A stretch of DNA of 64,000 bases from Arthrobacter methylotrophus (GCF_039539965.1 NZ_BAABED010000001.1:2480001-2544000); one strand, 5' to 3'; shown: positions 7,095-15,684, counted from the stretch's first letter. Numbers and translations: made by a program. Notes: generated by a model not told the origin, from the letters alone.

Positions 7095-8161
7095 TGCGCT
7101 TTTCCCTCTTCGCCCATATGGAGCGCTGGGACGAGTCCGTCTCACACCAAGAATGCTTCGAGAACCTGACAGAGCTCGCCCTCATCGCGGAGGCCGGAGG
7201 CTTCAGCACCATCTGGATTGGTGAGCACCATTCGATGGAGTACACCATCTCGCCCAGTCCCATGCCCCAGCTTGCATACTTGGCCGCGCGCACCTCGCGC
7301 ATCCGCCTGGGCGCCGGAACGATCATCGCGCCCTTCTGGAACCCGCTGCGCGTAGCCGGCGAGACGGCGCTCCTGGACGTCATCAGCAATGGCCGGATGG
7401 AAGTGGGACTGGCACGCGGCGCTTACCAGTTCGAGTTCGACCGCCTCATGGGCGGCATGTCAGCAGTCGACGGCGGCAAGCACCTGCGCGAACTGGTACC
7501 GGCCGTGCGCGCGCTCTGGGAAGGCGACTACGCCCACGACGGCGAGATCTGGCAGTTCCCGACCTCGACGAGTGTCCCCAAGCCCGTGCAAAAGCCGACA
7601 CCGCCCATGTGGATCGCCGCCCGCGACATCTCCTCACACGAGTTCGCAGTCGCAAACGGCTGCAACGTGATGGTCACTCCCCTCATGAAGGGCGACGAAG
7701 AGGTCGAAGACCTTGCGCACAAATTCGACACCGCGGTGGAACACAACCCCGGAGTCCCCCGCCCCGATCTCATGGTGCTCCGCCACACCCATGTCCACCC
7801 AGCAGACGAGCCCGAGGGATGGCGGCGTCCTGCCGAGGGCATTCAAAAGTTCTACAGGACGTTTGATGCCTGGTTCGGAAACAAGACCACTCCGAAGAAC
7901 GGCTTCCTCGAACCGAGCCCAGCCGAGAAGTTCGCCGACCGCCCGGAGTTCACCCCTGAATCCCTCCACAAGACCGCGATGATCGGGACGCCTGACGAGA
8001 TCATCGAGCGCATCCGCCACTACGAGACACTCGGCGTCGACGAGTTCAGCATCTGGTCCGACAACAGCCTGAGCCACGAGGAGAAGAAGCGCTCCCTGGA
8101 ACTCTTCATCGAACACGTCATTCCGGCCTTCCAGGAACAGCCCGCGTCCGCAGCACATTGA
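7094..8161 (+). CDS. LLM class flavin-dependent monooxygenase (bacterial luciferase family)
   Basis: A 355-residue TIM-barrel enzyme of the luciferase-like monooxygenase class, which uses reduced FMN from a separate reductase. Family features include GGFSTIWIGEHHS, LGAGTIIAPFWNPLRVAGE, DVISNGRMEVGLARG and a C-terminal IGTPDEIIERI segment. AAAGGAG lies eight bases before the ATG. The reductase partner is most likely the C-terminal half of the fusion at 1617-2555. By analogy with RutA (pyrimidines) and pyridine-degrading LLM enzymes it could oxidatively open an N-heterocycle, but the substrate is not established. Last gene of the plus-strand operon. Confidence 0.92.
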   Translation: MRFSLFAHMERWDESVSHQECFENLTELALIAEAGGFSTIWIGEHHSMEYTISPSPMPQLAYLAARTSRIRLGAGTIIAPFWNPLRVAGETALLDVISNGRMEVGLARGAYQFEFDRLMGGMSAVDGGKHLRELVPAVRALWEGDYAHDGEIWQFPTSTSVPKPVQKPTPPMWIAARDISSHEFAVANGCNVMVTPLMKGDEEVEDLAHKFDTAVEHNPGVPRPDLMVLRHTHVHPADEPEGWRRPAEGIQKFYRTFDAWFGNKTTPKNGFLEPSPAEKFADRPEFTPESLHKTAMIGTPDEIIERIRHYETLGVDEFSIWSDNSLSHEEKKRSLELFIEHVIPAFQEQPASAAH

Positions 8162-8301
8162 TGTTATGGAGGGCCTTGCGGATGCCGTGCCGGGTTCCGT
8201 GTCCCTTCCCCCAGCCATAGCAAGGCTGACTTCTCCGGGCCGGTTTGGGGGTGTCTGATGGACACTGCCACCGGCCGCCGCGGCTGCGTAGCGTGGTGAA
8301 T

Positions 8302-8757
8302 GTGGACAGAAGCGACGAAATCCGTGAATTCCTGATCTCGCGTCGGGCGAAGATCAGCCCGGAGCAAGCAGGCGTTCCCCTCTATGGGAAGCTGCGGCGT
8401 GTTCCCGGGCTCCGCCGTGAGGAAGTGGCGCAGCTCGCGGGGGTGAGTCCGGATTACTACACCCGTCTGGAGCGCGGCAGTATCCGCGGGGCCTCTGACG
8501 CTGTGCTCGAGGCCGTGGCGCCTGCCCTTCAGCTGGACGAGGCCGAGCGGGCGCACCTGATGGATCTGGCTCGGACGGCCAATGCGCCGTCGCGTCGGAC
8601 ACAACGGCGGCCACCGCAGCAGAGGGTCCGTCCCGGGGTGCTGCGTCTGCTGGACGGGATGACCGCAGCGGTCGCCATCGTCCAGAACGGACGTTCGGAC
8701 GTGCTGGCCTCGAACCTGCTGGGCCGGGCGCTGTACGGGCCGGTGTTCAACTTCGCC
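8302..8757 (+). pseudogene. Truncated MmyB-like XRE-family regulator
   Basis: The frame encodes a helix-turn-helix regulator of the MmyB-like type: a SRRAKISPEQAG opening, an LRREEVAQLAGVSPDYYTRLERG HTH, and a ligand-domain start at MTAAVAIVQNGRSDVLASN. Intact members run to about 270-290 residues. Here the reading ends at LYGPVFNFAG, where it runs straight into a fragment of an unrelated gene, so more than 100 C-terminal residues are missing. The DNA-binding half could still be made. The start is uncertain (GTG at 8293, 8296 or 8302). Confidence 0.7.
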
Positions 8758-8908
8758 GGAATGGTTCCACGACCACGTCCGGGTAGAGGACATGTTCTTT
8801 GACGGGGCCGGCGACCCGCATGGCGGTCCGGCCCGACGACGACCGTCCGGGCATCGGACTCACGTTCAGGGTGCGGGACGCCGAAAAGAACAGGATCCAG
8901 GCATAGCC
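8758..8908 (+). pseudogene. C-terminal fragment of an enolase-superfamily (mandelate-racemase-like) enzyme
   Basis: Starting near 8758 the sequence encodes EWFHDHVRVEDMFFDG and, after a one-base frameshift, RPDDDRPGIGLTF followed by a short tail and a stop. This is the typical end of a mandelate-racemase/muconate-cycloisomerase-like protein. Only about 50 residues remain and all catalytic residues are absent. It is fused to the truncated MmyB-like gene, so a deletion removed the sequence between them. Confidence 0.5.
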
Positions 8909-8910
8909 AG

Positions 8911-9440
8911 ATGGAATCCGATACAAGGTCCGACCGCAACAGCCCCCGCTTTCCTGCCCACGTTCTCCGCGACTACGCGTTGATAGGCGACGGGGAACGC
9001 GGCGCCGTGATCGGGCCGCGCGGAGACGTGGTCTGGATGTGCGCCCCGCAATGGGAGGGCCCGCAGTGTTTTCGTCCTTGGTGGGCGGTTCCGCGGTGTT
9101 TGCGGTGACTCCCGTCAACCCGCGGTATGTCTGGGAGGGCACTACTACGACGGCACGCTGATCTGGAACAGCCGCTGGGTCACGACGGACGGAATCGTCG
9201 AATGCCGCGAAGCCCTCGCATTGCCCGGCGACCTTGAAAGGGCTGTGCTGATGCGCCACATCCGGCTCATCTCGGGCACCGCTCCGGTTCGGGTCCTTCT
9301 TCAACCCCGGCCCGGCTTCGGGTCTCAGAGGGTGAATTTCTCCAGATCCGACGACGGCGTATGGTCCGGTGACGGGGGTGGATTGACGCTGCGCGTCAGC
9401 GGGATGGGCCAGGCAAGCGTGCTGGACGGCCTGCTCAGCG
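8911..9440 (+). pseudogene. N-terminal fragment of a GH15-like glycoside hydrolase, frameshifted
   Basis: The region encodes, in alternating frames, the start of a GH15 (glucoamylase/trehalase-like) protein: AHVLRDYALIGDGERGAVIG and GDVVWMCAPQWEG in the first frame, FSSLVGGSAVFAVTPVN in a second, and NSRWVTTDGIVECREALALP in a third. At about 9430 it runs into the 219-bp repeat and ends. Intact relatives exceed 550 residues, so about two thirds, including the catalytic domain, is missing. Frameshifts plus truncation make it a clear pseudogene. Confidence 0.65.
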
Positions 9441-9647
9441 TTCATCGGGATACTCCATCCCTTTTCCGGATGCGAGCTTCCTTCAGCGGCGAGGACGGGC
9501 CGACATCGGTGATCCCCGGAGCCGCCATTCTCAGCTCCCCTCCACTCATGACCAAGAGCTTCACGCGCCAGCAACGCCATGCTAGGTCCGGTCAGGAAAC
9601 CTCGTCAACAGGCACCACAACCGGGTTGAATCGTCCCGGAATGCCCG
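9429..9647. repeat. 219-bp direct repeat, copy 1
   Basis: This segment is repeated at 31176-31394 with about four mismatches by eye, in the same orientation and 21.7 kb away. In the second copy the minus strand carries a promoter, leader and start codon of a membrane-protein gene. Here the same promoter-like segment points into the GH15 remnant, so it is an orphan copy. Homology stops at the same base at the right end (after AATGCCCG). Confidence 0.85.
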
Positions 9648-9695
9648 CGGAATTGCTCCCTCGCCGCGGAAGGTGACGGGACCTACTGTTGAGCT

Positions 9696-10802
9696 ATGGA
9701 CGCCACAGCAGCTCACGCCTTTGCAACTCCGCCGGTATCAGTCCACCGACCGACCACTGCCGTAGAAGACGTCATCACCCTCGCGGCCGGTGTCTGGCTC
9801 CTCACCGGAACCTATGTTGACGGCTGGGCGCACAACAACCTTCGCGACCTCGAAACGTTCTTCACTCCCTGGCACGCGATCCTCTACTCGGGCTTCGCGG
9901 CCTGCGCCCTCTGGATCGTAGCCCTGACCTGGCGCCGGCACGCCCCCGACGCGCGGTGGATGGAAGCGATACCCGCCGGCTACGGGGCCGCGACAGCCGG
10001 GGTCCTCCTCTTCCTCGTATCCGGGGCAGCCGACTTCGCCTGGCATTCTGTGTTCGGCATCGAGCAGGGCATCAAGGCGCTCTTCAGCCCGTCCCATCTG
10101 GGGCTCGCCACCGGCGGCTTCCTCATCCTCAGCGCGCCGTTCTCCGCAGCATGGCACTCACCCGAGCGGTCATGGCCGCGGCTGATGCCCGCCGTCGTGA
10201 GCGCCATGCTCTCGGGCATGGTTGCGGCGTTCATCCTGCAGGAGTTCGCGGTCTTCGCGCGCCACGGACTCATCCAGACGTATAGCGGCTCTGCGGGAGC
10301 CCAGCCCGCGGTGACCATTCCGACGTCGTCGAGCATCATCGTCTCTTTGGCGTCGTTCTTCGTCTCGACGGCCGTGCTCTTTGTGCCCGTCCTCTTGCTG
10401 TCGCTGCGTTGGCGCCTGCACGCCGCCGTGCCCGCGGCCATGACACTGCTACCCTCCGTAGCCCTGCAGATCATGGTCGCGCTGCGGGACGCCTGGCTCG
10501 TGCCCGCGGCCCTCGTCGGTGCGGTCCTCGTTGGGGTGGTGTGGGCGGTGGCGCGACCCAAGCCCGACCGTCCCGCAAGGCTCCTCACGGCGATCGGTCT
10601 CTCCCCCGTCGTGTTCTGGGCCCCGTACTTCGCTGGTGTGGCGCTCCACGACAGTGCACTCAGCTTCTCGTCTGAACTTTGGGGCGGGACGCTCGCATGG
10701 ACCGGACTCGAAATGCTCGCGCTCGCCGCGCTCACATTCAAGGTGCGAACAACGGCCGGTACCACCTCGAAGCTGCCAGCGGGTGAAGGGCGAGGAGGCT
10801 GA
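9696..10802 (+). CDS. Integral membrane protein of unknown function
   Basis: A 368-residue polytopic membrane protein. Hydrophobic segments start around ITLAAGVWLLTGTYVDG, AILYSGFAACALWIVAL, AATAGVLLFLVSGAADF, LGLATGGFLILSAPF, VVSAMLSGMVAAFIL and continue to the C-terminus, giving roughly nine or ten helices. Several acid/His-containing helix ends (GWAHNN, DFAWHS, FSPSHLG) recall membrane proteins that bind metals or protons, but I recognise no named family. No strong ribosome site is visible before the ATG. It stands between a pseudogene block and a NERD pseudogene, whose 5' end overlaps its last codons. Confidence 0.7.
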   Translation: MDATAAHAFATPPVSVHRPTTAVEDVITLAAGVWLLTGTYVDGWAHNNLRDLETFFTPWHAILYSGFAACALWIVALTWRRHAPDARWMEAIPAGYGAATAGVLLFLVSGAADFAWHSVFGIEQGIKALFSPSHLGLATGGFLILSAPFSAAWHSPERSWPRLMPAVVSAMLSGMVAAFILQEFAVFARHGLIQTYSGSAGAQPAVTIPTSSSIIVSLASFFVSTAVLFVPVLLLSLRWRLHAAVPAAMTLLPSVALQIMVALRDAWLVPAALVGAVLVGVVWAVARPKPDRPARLLTAIGLSPVVFWAPYFAGVALHDSALSFSSELWGGTLAWTGLEMLALAALTFKVRTTAGTTSKLPAGEGRGG

Positions 10803-11368
10803 AGCGGCCGACCGCCCAAACCGCGGCGGGCTGAATGACCGGGTCCCGGGACAGGCGGTCATCGAGAAGTTGCTGGCTGACAGGGAAGGTGAGCCCCCGC
10901 CGTCGTTCCTGGGACGAATTTTCGGTGCTGACCCGCTGAGTCCGGACAACCACCCCTGGTAAAAGGGCGCGCTCGGCGAAATTAACAGTGGGGAAGATCC
11001 TTCAACGTCTGGGGCCTGAATGGACGGTCCTGCACGCCGTCCCGATCGGCGCCGGCACCTCTGATATCGATCACGTCCTGATCGGTCCGGCCGGCGTCTT
11101 CACCCTCAATACCAAGAACCATGCGGGTCAATCCGTCTGGGCGGCGGGGCGGACCCTGATGGTCGCGGGCAAGAAGCAGCGCCACCTCCAGAACGCCAGC
11201 TATGAAGCCGCCCGGTCGGCAAAACTCCTCGCCTCCGTGGCGAACCAGGCGGTGGAAGTCACCGGGGTTGCCGTCGTCACCGACCGGCAGCTGCTGCGCT
11301 GGCTCAACGGCCGCCCGACCGTACTCACTCCGGGGCAGTCCAATCTCCAACGCTTTTTGTCACCATAA
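10783..11368 (+). pseudogene. NERD-domain (nuclease-related) protein, inactivated by three lesions
   Basis: The DNA encodes a NERD protein of the actinobacterial type: PGQAVIEKLLADREGEPPP and FLGRIFGADPLSPDNHPW, then GALGEI, then LQRLGPEWTVLHAVPIG and GTSDIDHVLIGPAGVFTLNT, which is the NERD core. Three defects are visible: an in-frame TAA directly after HPW, a one-base frameshift after GALGEI, and loss of a segment between VEVTGVAVV and TDRQLLRWL. The usual membrane-anchor tail is gone. An internal ATG/GTG near 10988 could still express the core, but the product would be incomplete. A second NERD remnant lies at 32170-32310. Confidence 0.75.
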
Positions 11369-11438
11369 GGGGCCGTGGCAAGACCCGCAGGCGGGCTTCT
11401 CAGGACGGTTCTTACGCTGCTCTTCTTCGGCGCCGGGG

Positions 11439-13310
11439 TCAGAAGGCGGGAATGGTGAATCCCAGGCCCAGCAAGCCCCGGCCCGCCTGCTCAAGAATCG
11501 GATCCATGCTGAGGGTCGGGTGGTTGAGGAGGACATTCACGTCGCGTTGGATTCGCTGAAGGGGGTGCGAAAGCCGGTAGACGCTTCCGCCCGATCCTGA
11601 GGTGATGAGACGAACCGCTTCTTCCGATGCCTCGCCGCTGAGGGCCAGGGAAAGCCGGTAGCTGGCTCGCTCGTCGTCTGTCAGGGTTGACAGCTGGCGT
11701 TCGTATGACCCGGCGATAACGCGGACCGCTTCTTGCCAGTGTAAGCGTGCCGTGGCGACCATCCCATAGGCCTTCGAGAAGCGGGCTTGCGCGAGCGGAG
11801 AATCCGCTTGGCGGTTCTCCACCGTGTTTTTGACCTTTCGTCCCATGATCCGTTCCCGGAATATGTCGACGGCGTACTCGGCGGCTCCCAAGGCGGTGGT
11901 GGGTGCCACCAGGTTCAGCAGGGCGGCCATGGGAGTGTGGATCATCGGGTCTTGGTGGATCCGGCTGCCGGGGTTGTCCGCTGAGCTGAGGAGCGCCCAG
12001 TCCATCGCCCTGTGCTCTGGAACAAACACGCTCTCGGCCCGGAGGTCATTGCTGCCTGTCCCCCGCAATCCGGCTGTTTGCCAAACGTCCAGCAAATCGA
12101 GTTCAGCGATCGGGACGAGGCACTGTAGACGGACGTTGTCGCACTGCACTGCCAGGAGCGCCCACTCGGAATGCATCACTCCGGAAGCAAAACTCCAATT
12201 TCCTGTGATGGAGAACCCTCCCGGGACCTTCCTCGCCACACCCACGGGAGCCCCGGTGGCGGCCGCCAAGGGGGTATGCCCGTTCGCGAACACTTCTTCC
12301 TGGACCCGTTGGGGCCAGCGCGCAAGCATCCAGACATGCTCGAGCAGGTGCCCGGCGGTCCAGGCGGTGGACGCGCATCCGCGGGCAAGCCGCCGAATGA
12401 CGTGAACGTAAGTCTCCACTCCCATGCCGTAGCCGCCCAGGGCTTTCGGAGCCAGGATACGGAAGACCCCGACTTCCTCCAGCTCCGCCATGGTGGAATC
12501 GGGAATGCGGCGAAGCCGCTCCGTTTCCTCCGCCCGCTCCCGCAGACGGGGAATCAGCGCATCCACGCGCGCGAGCATGTCCTCGTGGCCGGGTACGGTT
12601 CCGGGGGTTGCGGCGATCGGGGCGCGCCCGACGACGAGTGGCGAAAGCTCCAGCGTGTGTCCGGTACGGTCACGCTTCGAGGACAGATAGCGATGGTTGT
12701 CCGGAGACAGATGGACCCCGGTGGGGACCTGTTCGGTGACGTCGATGCCGAGCGCTGTGAGCTGCGCGGCTTTGTCCGGGTTGTTGCTGAGCAGGCGGAT
12801 CCTCGTGGCGCCGACGGTCTCCAGCATCTGAGCGGCGGCCGTATAGTTGCGCTCATCCTCCCCATGGCCAAGGGTCAGATTGGCCTCGTACGTATCGAGG
12901 CCGGTGTCCTGCAATGCGTAGGCGTCCAGCTTTGAATAAAGACCAATGCCACGGCCTTCCTGACGGAGATAGAGCAGGAAACCGCCAACGGCGGCAATCT
13001 GCTCGACTGCTTCACGCAGTTGCGGACCGCAATCGCAGCGCTGGCTTCCGAACACGTCCCCTGTCAGGCATTCGCTGTGCAGCCGGACCAGAGGCGCTCC
13101 GTCTCCTGACTCCCGGCCTGGATAAGCATGCTCCCACTGACCCAAGGCGAGCAGCAGGTGTTCCTTGCCGTCGGCCAGGCCACGGAACGTCAGCACCTCG
13201 GCTGTTGTGCGGAATCCGTCCGGAAAGCGCAGTGGAACTGTGACCTGGCTGCGCACGGTGGCCGTGGGCACAACCTCGGCCGGCGTGGCGGTCTCAACAA
13301 CAGCGGTCAC
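11439..13310 (-). CDS. Fusion of GTP cyclohydrolase II (RibA) with an acyl-CoA-dehydrogenase-fold flavin monooxygenase
   Basis: A 623-residue two-domain protein. Residues about 20-228 are GTP cyclohydrolase II, the first step of flavin biosynthesis: zinc ligands Cys81, Cys92 and Cys94 in the C-x10-C-x-C pattern, the RQEGRGIGL loop at 116-124 and LSNNPDKAAQL are all intact. Residues about 245-623 have the acyl-CoA-dehydrogenase fold of group D flavin monooxygenases (HsaA, DszC type): ELEEVGVFRILAPKALGGYG, GNWSFASGVMH, LRGTGSNDL and the C-terminal helix with SGSGGSVYRLSHPLQRIQRD. GAGGA precedes the GTG start by six bases. The fusion would couple flavin supply to a flavin-consuming oxygenase. 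No reductase or substrate clue lies next to it, but an inverted-repeat regulatory region lies upstream. Domain calls are strong; the physiological role is inference. Confidence 0.88.
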   Translation of the reverse strand: MTAVVETATPAEVVPTATVRSQVTVPLRFPDGFRTTAEVLTFRGLADGKEHLLLALGQWEHAYPGRESGDGAPLVRLHSECLTGDVFGSQRCDCGPQLREAVEQIAAVGGFLLYLRQEGRGIGLYSKLDAYALQDTGLDTYEANLTLGHGEDERNYTAAAQMLETVGATRIRLLSNNPDKAAQLTALGIDVTEQVPTGVHLSPDNHRYLSSKRDRTGHTLELSPLVVGRAPIAATPGTVPGHEDMLARVDALIPRLRERAEETERLRRIPDSTMAELEEVGVFRILAPKALGGYGMGVETYVHVIRRLARGCASTAWTAGHLLEHVWMLARWPQRVQEEVFANGHTPLAAATGAPVGVARKVPGGFSITGNWSFASGVMHSEWALLAVQCDNVRLQCLVPIAELDLLDVWQTAGLRGTGSNDLRAESVFVPEHRAMDWALLSSADNPGSRIHQDPMIHTPMAALLNLVAPTTALGAAEYAVDIFRERIMGRKVKNTVENRQADSPLAQARFSKAYGMVATARLHWQEAVRVIAGSYERQLSTLTDDERASYRLSLALSGEASEEAVRLITSGSGGSVYRLSHPLQRIQRDVNVLLNHPTLSMDPILEQAGRGLLGLGFTIPAF

Positions 13311-13343
13311 TTGAGGTCCTCGACATTCGACGTGAGAGGCGGA

Positions 13344-13398
13344 ATTACTTGAAGATTGAAGTTAACCGTACGAGCGATTAGTTCAAGATGCAAGTAAT
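13344..13398. promoter_or_regulatory. Inverted repeats upstream of the RibA-monooxygenase fusion
   Basis: ATTACTTG at 13344-13351 is matched by CAAGTAAT at 13391-13398, and the similarity extends inward about 22 bases per arm (TTGAA core). Each arm is itself a rough dyad of the ACTT-N8-AAGT kind, as in MarR-type operators. They lie about 35-90 bases upstream of the GTG start. No regulator gene is adjacent. Confidence 0.5.
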
Positions 13399-13636
13399 AT
13401 GACTCCAGATATAAGTTCATGAATGAATTTTCAGGAGCTATGGTTGGCAACAATGGCAGCTCCAGCTCCAGTGAGACAAGCTACGTCGCCCTGACTCGCG
13501 CAGGGGGTGCGCGCCCGCCGGCTAGAAAGGGCGCGACGCCGAATTTTGCTCGGGGACCCTGCTGATGTCGGGGCCAGGCTTTGCCAACGCCAAGAAGAAG
13601 TCGGAACCGCCCGCAGCTTCATATATCGTTTGCGCG
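13399..13636. other. Non-coding stretch between the fusion gene and the LigD-type gene
   Basis: A short open frame from ATG 13449 region reads MVGNNGSSSSSETSYVAL and stops within about 40 codons; I recognise nothing in it. An AGGAG lies too close to the ATG for normal use. No RNA gene or terminator is evident. It may hold the start of a gene lost by deletion. Confidence 0.3.
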
Positions 13637-14668
13637 CTACAACGATCCGTTGTCCTTGCGGGCCCGGCTCGGCTGAACTCGAGGCGGTTCCCCCGGCATC
13701 TTCGGGTAGTCCGGCGGGAAAGGCAGCTCCCCAAGCCCGGAGCCCAGGTCACGCTCCCACCATTCCATGAGCGTGTCGATGACACCAGGCTCCGCATTCA
13801 TGTCCGCCCACGGATCACCAACGGTCCTGAGTCGCTCCGGGACCGTCAGGATGGTGAAGTCCTGGGGACGGACGCTTTCCAGTTCGTCCCACCTGATCGG
13901 GCAGGAAACGGGGGCGTGCGGCAGAGCGCGCGGGCTATAGGCACCGGCGATCGTGCGGTCGCGGTTGGCCTGGTTGAAGTCCAGGAACACGCGCTTACCA
14001 CGCTCCTCCTTCCACCAGTTGGTGGTCACTTTGTCCGGCATACGCCGCTCAAGCTCCCGGGCAGCCGCGATCACGGCGTGGCGCACGTCCAGGAACTCAT
14101 AAGTCGGCTTGATCGGGGCGTAGACGTGCAGCCCCCGGTTGCCGGACGTCTTGATAAAGGCGCTCAGCCCGGCCTCGTCCAGCACCTTTCTCAGCTCCAA
14201 GGCAGTGGGGATGGCGTCGTCGAAGTCCGTGCCGGGCTGAGGGTCAAGATCAATGCGCAACTGATCCGGATTGTCCGGGTTTTCCGCGCGCGAAGGCCAT
14301 GGATGGAAAACCACGGTGTTCATCTGCACAGCCCATACAGCCGCCGCAGGCTCGTCAAGAACAAGTTGAGGGTGCGAACGTGCACTCGGATAGATCACCG
14401 TCACTGAGCGAACGAAGTCGGGCGTCCCTTTCGGCGGATTCTTGGAAAAGAACTGTTCGCCGTCGATATTCCCCGAAAAGCGCTGCAGCGAGACCGGCCG
14501 GTCACCATTAGCGGAGATAAACGCACCGCCGACTTCGGCGACATAGTGCGCCAGATCCAGCTTCGTCAGGCCCTGGTCCGGCCAGAGGACCCGGCTCGGA
14601 CTCGAGATCCGCACCTCACGGGGGCCGTTAGGTCCGTCAACGGTGAGGGTGGTTGCTTCGCTGACCAT
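13637..14668 (-). CDS. LigD-type DNA polymerase/primase domain protein (NHEJ-associated)
   Basis: A 343-residue protein matching the polymerase domain of bacterial LigD, an archaeo-eukaryotic primase fold that fills ends during non-homologous end joining. Visible motifs are LRIDLDPQPG (metal-binding DxD), KTSGNRGLHVY (nucleotide-binding SGxxGxH-like) and VFLDFNQANRDRT with AGAYSPRA. It is a stand-alone domain without ligase or nuclease modules, as is common in actinobacteria. I placed the start at ATG 14668, where the family N-terminus (RISSPSRVLWPDQGLTK) begins shortly after; the frame stays open to 14875 but that extension has no recognised homology. No ku gene is next to it here. Confidence 0.85.
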   Translation of the reverse strand: MVSEATTLTVDGPNGPREVRISSPSRVLWPDQGLTKLDLAHYVAEVGGAFISANGDRPVSLQRFSGNIDGEQFFSKNPPKGTPDFVRSVTVIYPSARSHPQLVLDEPAAAVWAVQMNTVVFHPWPSRAENPDNPDQLRIDLDPQPGTDFDDAIPTALELRKVLDEAGLSAFIKTSGNRGLHVYAPIKPTYEFLDVRHAVIAAARELERRMPDKVTTNWWKEERGKRVFLDFNQANRDRTIAGAYSPRALPHAPVSCPIRWDELESVRPQDFTILTVPERLRTVGDPWADMNAEPGVIDTLMEWWERDLGSGLGELPFPPDYPKMPGEPPRVQPSRARKDNGSL

Positions 14669-15195
14669 GAGGACAAGGTACCCCCGCATGGCCCGATCCG
14701 TCAGCAATTCCAGACAACCAAGGCGCCCCAATGACTTTGCTATTTCCACCGGCACGACGATCGCGAGCCAGCCGGCGGCATCGTTGCGGACTTCCAGAAA
14801 CGCGGCAGGGCGCAGTCCGGCGGGAAAGGATGCCGCCTCGGTAGGCCGCAAGTCTGGACAGAAAGCTTGATGCAAAGATACATGCCCCGGCGTGCACAGC
14901 GGCGTCTTCGGAATGGGCTCAGGAAGCCCTCGGTCTGCCGGTCTCTGCGTTCCGCGGCGGCAGTGGGGCTGCGTGGAAAATGGAAAATCTGGGTCCCGTC
15001 AAGTGTCGGGCGCATGGTATCCCGGACCGTTATTGAGACTTCCCGGGCGTCGATGCCGTGCCTGCCAGATCCTCGTCCTGGCCGTTACATTCACCCAGAC
15101 GTCGCCGTGATGCTTTGAGCCGTCCGGGCCTGATGTGAAGAAGGCCACGCTCTCATCGTCGTCACGTTCCGCCGTTACGGAACTATCACCTAAAT
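14669..15195. other. Stretch without a recognisable gene
   Basis: About 530 bases separate the LigD-type gene from the lipoprotein gene. Open frames on both strands are short and overlap one another without ribosome sites or known motifs. The minus-strand frame continuous with the LigD-type gene may encode a small extension, but the composition gives no support. A promoter for each flanking gene must lie here; none is convincing by eye. Confidence 0.4.
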
Positions 15196-15684
15196 ATGAG
15201 AAGAACTGCAGCAGCTATCACCTTGTCCGTCGGCGCCGCTCTTCTATTGAGCGCCTGCAACCCCGGCGTCAACGGAAACGAAAACGACAAGCAAGAAACC
15301 AAGACCTTTGCTACCGCTAAGGACGGCTCAGGGGTACTACCCGGCTGGATTCCAGAACAGGCCACTGACATTAAAGAGATGCTCCGCAGCACCGGCTTTG
15401 AACGAATCATCGTGATGAAGAACGTCACGCTCCCCAATAGCTGCAAAACAATCCCGGCCGGTCAAAAGCCCGCTCCCGTTGACGATGCTGACGGCAAATT
15501 CAAGGCTGCTGACTACAACAGCGGCGAGGCAACTTTGAAAGCCGACTGGTGGCCCGCCGGGACAGAGCAGAAGGCGAGCTCGCTCTGCGGCAAGTGGTGG
15601 GTGACGGTCGATGGAGAATCCACGTACGCCTATTCCCCCGAGACGAAAGCCGTGATCAAGGCTATCGACGGATCGAAGAAGTAA
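15196..15684 (+). CDS. Predicted secreted lipoprotein
   Basis: A 162-residue product with a lipoprotein signal: RR in the n-region, hydrophobic core TLSVGAALLL and lipobox LSAC with Cys21 as the lipid-modified residue. The mature part is small, has two further cysteines (LPNSCKTI and SLCGKWW) that could form a disulfide, and a tryptophan-rich segment near DWWPAG. This pattern resembles small actinobacterial surface lipoproteins of unknown role. It should be anchored on the outer face of the membrane. No ribosome site is obvious. Isolated gene, no operon partner. Confidence 0.75.
   Translation: MRRTAAAITLSVGAALLLSACNPGVNGNENDKQETKTFATAKDGSGVLPGWIPEQATDIKEMLRSTGFERIIVMKNVTLPNSCKTIPAGQKPAPVDDADGKFKAADYNSGEATLKADWWPAGTEQKASSLCGKWWVTVDGESTYAYSPETKAVIKAIDGSKK

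Noticed and set aside
78..8161. Assignment of region 1 as the known pyridine or uracil degradation pathway
   Set aside because: Key genes of those pathways (amidohydrolase PyrC type, RutB/RutC/RutE) are missing and PF06684 proteins are extra; only the general oxidative heterocycle idea is kept.
8747..9580. Minus-strand 277-codon frame sharing its first 50 residues with the frame at 30551-31327
   Set aside because: The shared part is the duplicated promoter/leader of the VC0807-like gene; the rest is antisense to GH15 and enolase-like relics.
13311..13440. FMN riboswitch upstream of the RibA fusion
   Set aside because: The conserved AGGGGC/GGGG-type RFN core was not found; only inverted repeats of operator type are present.
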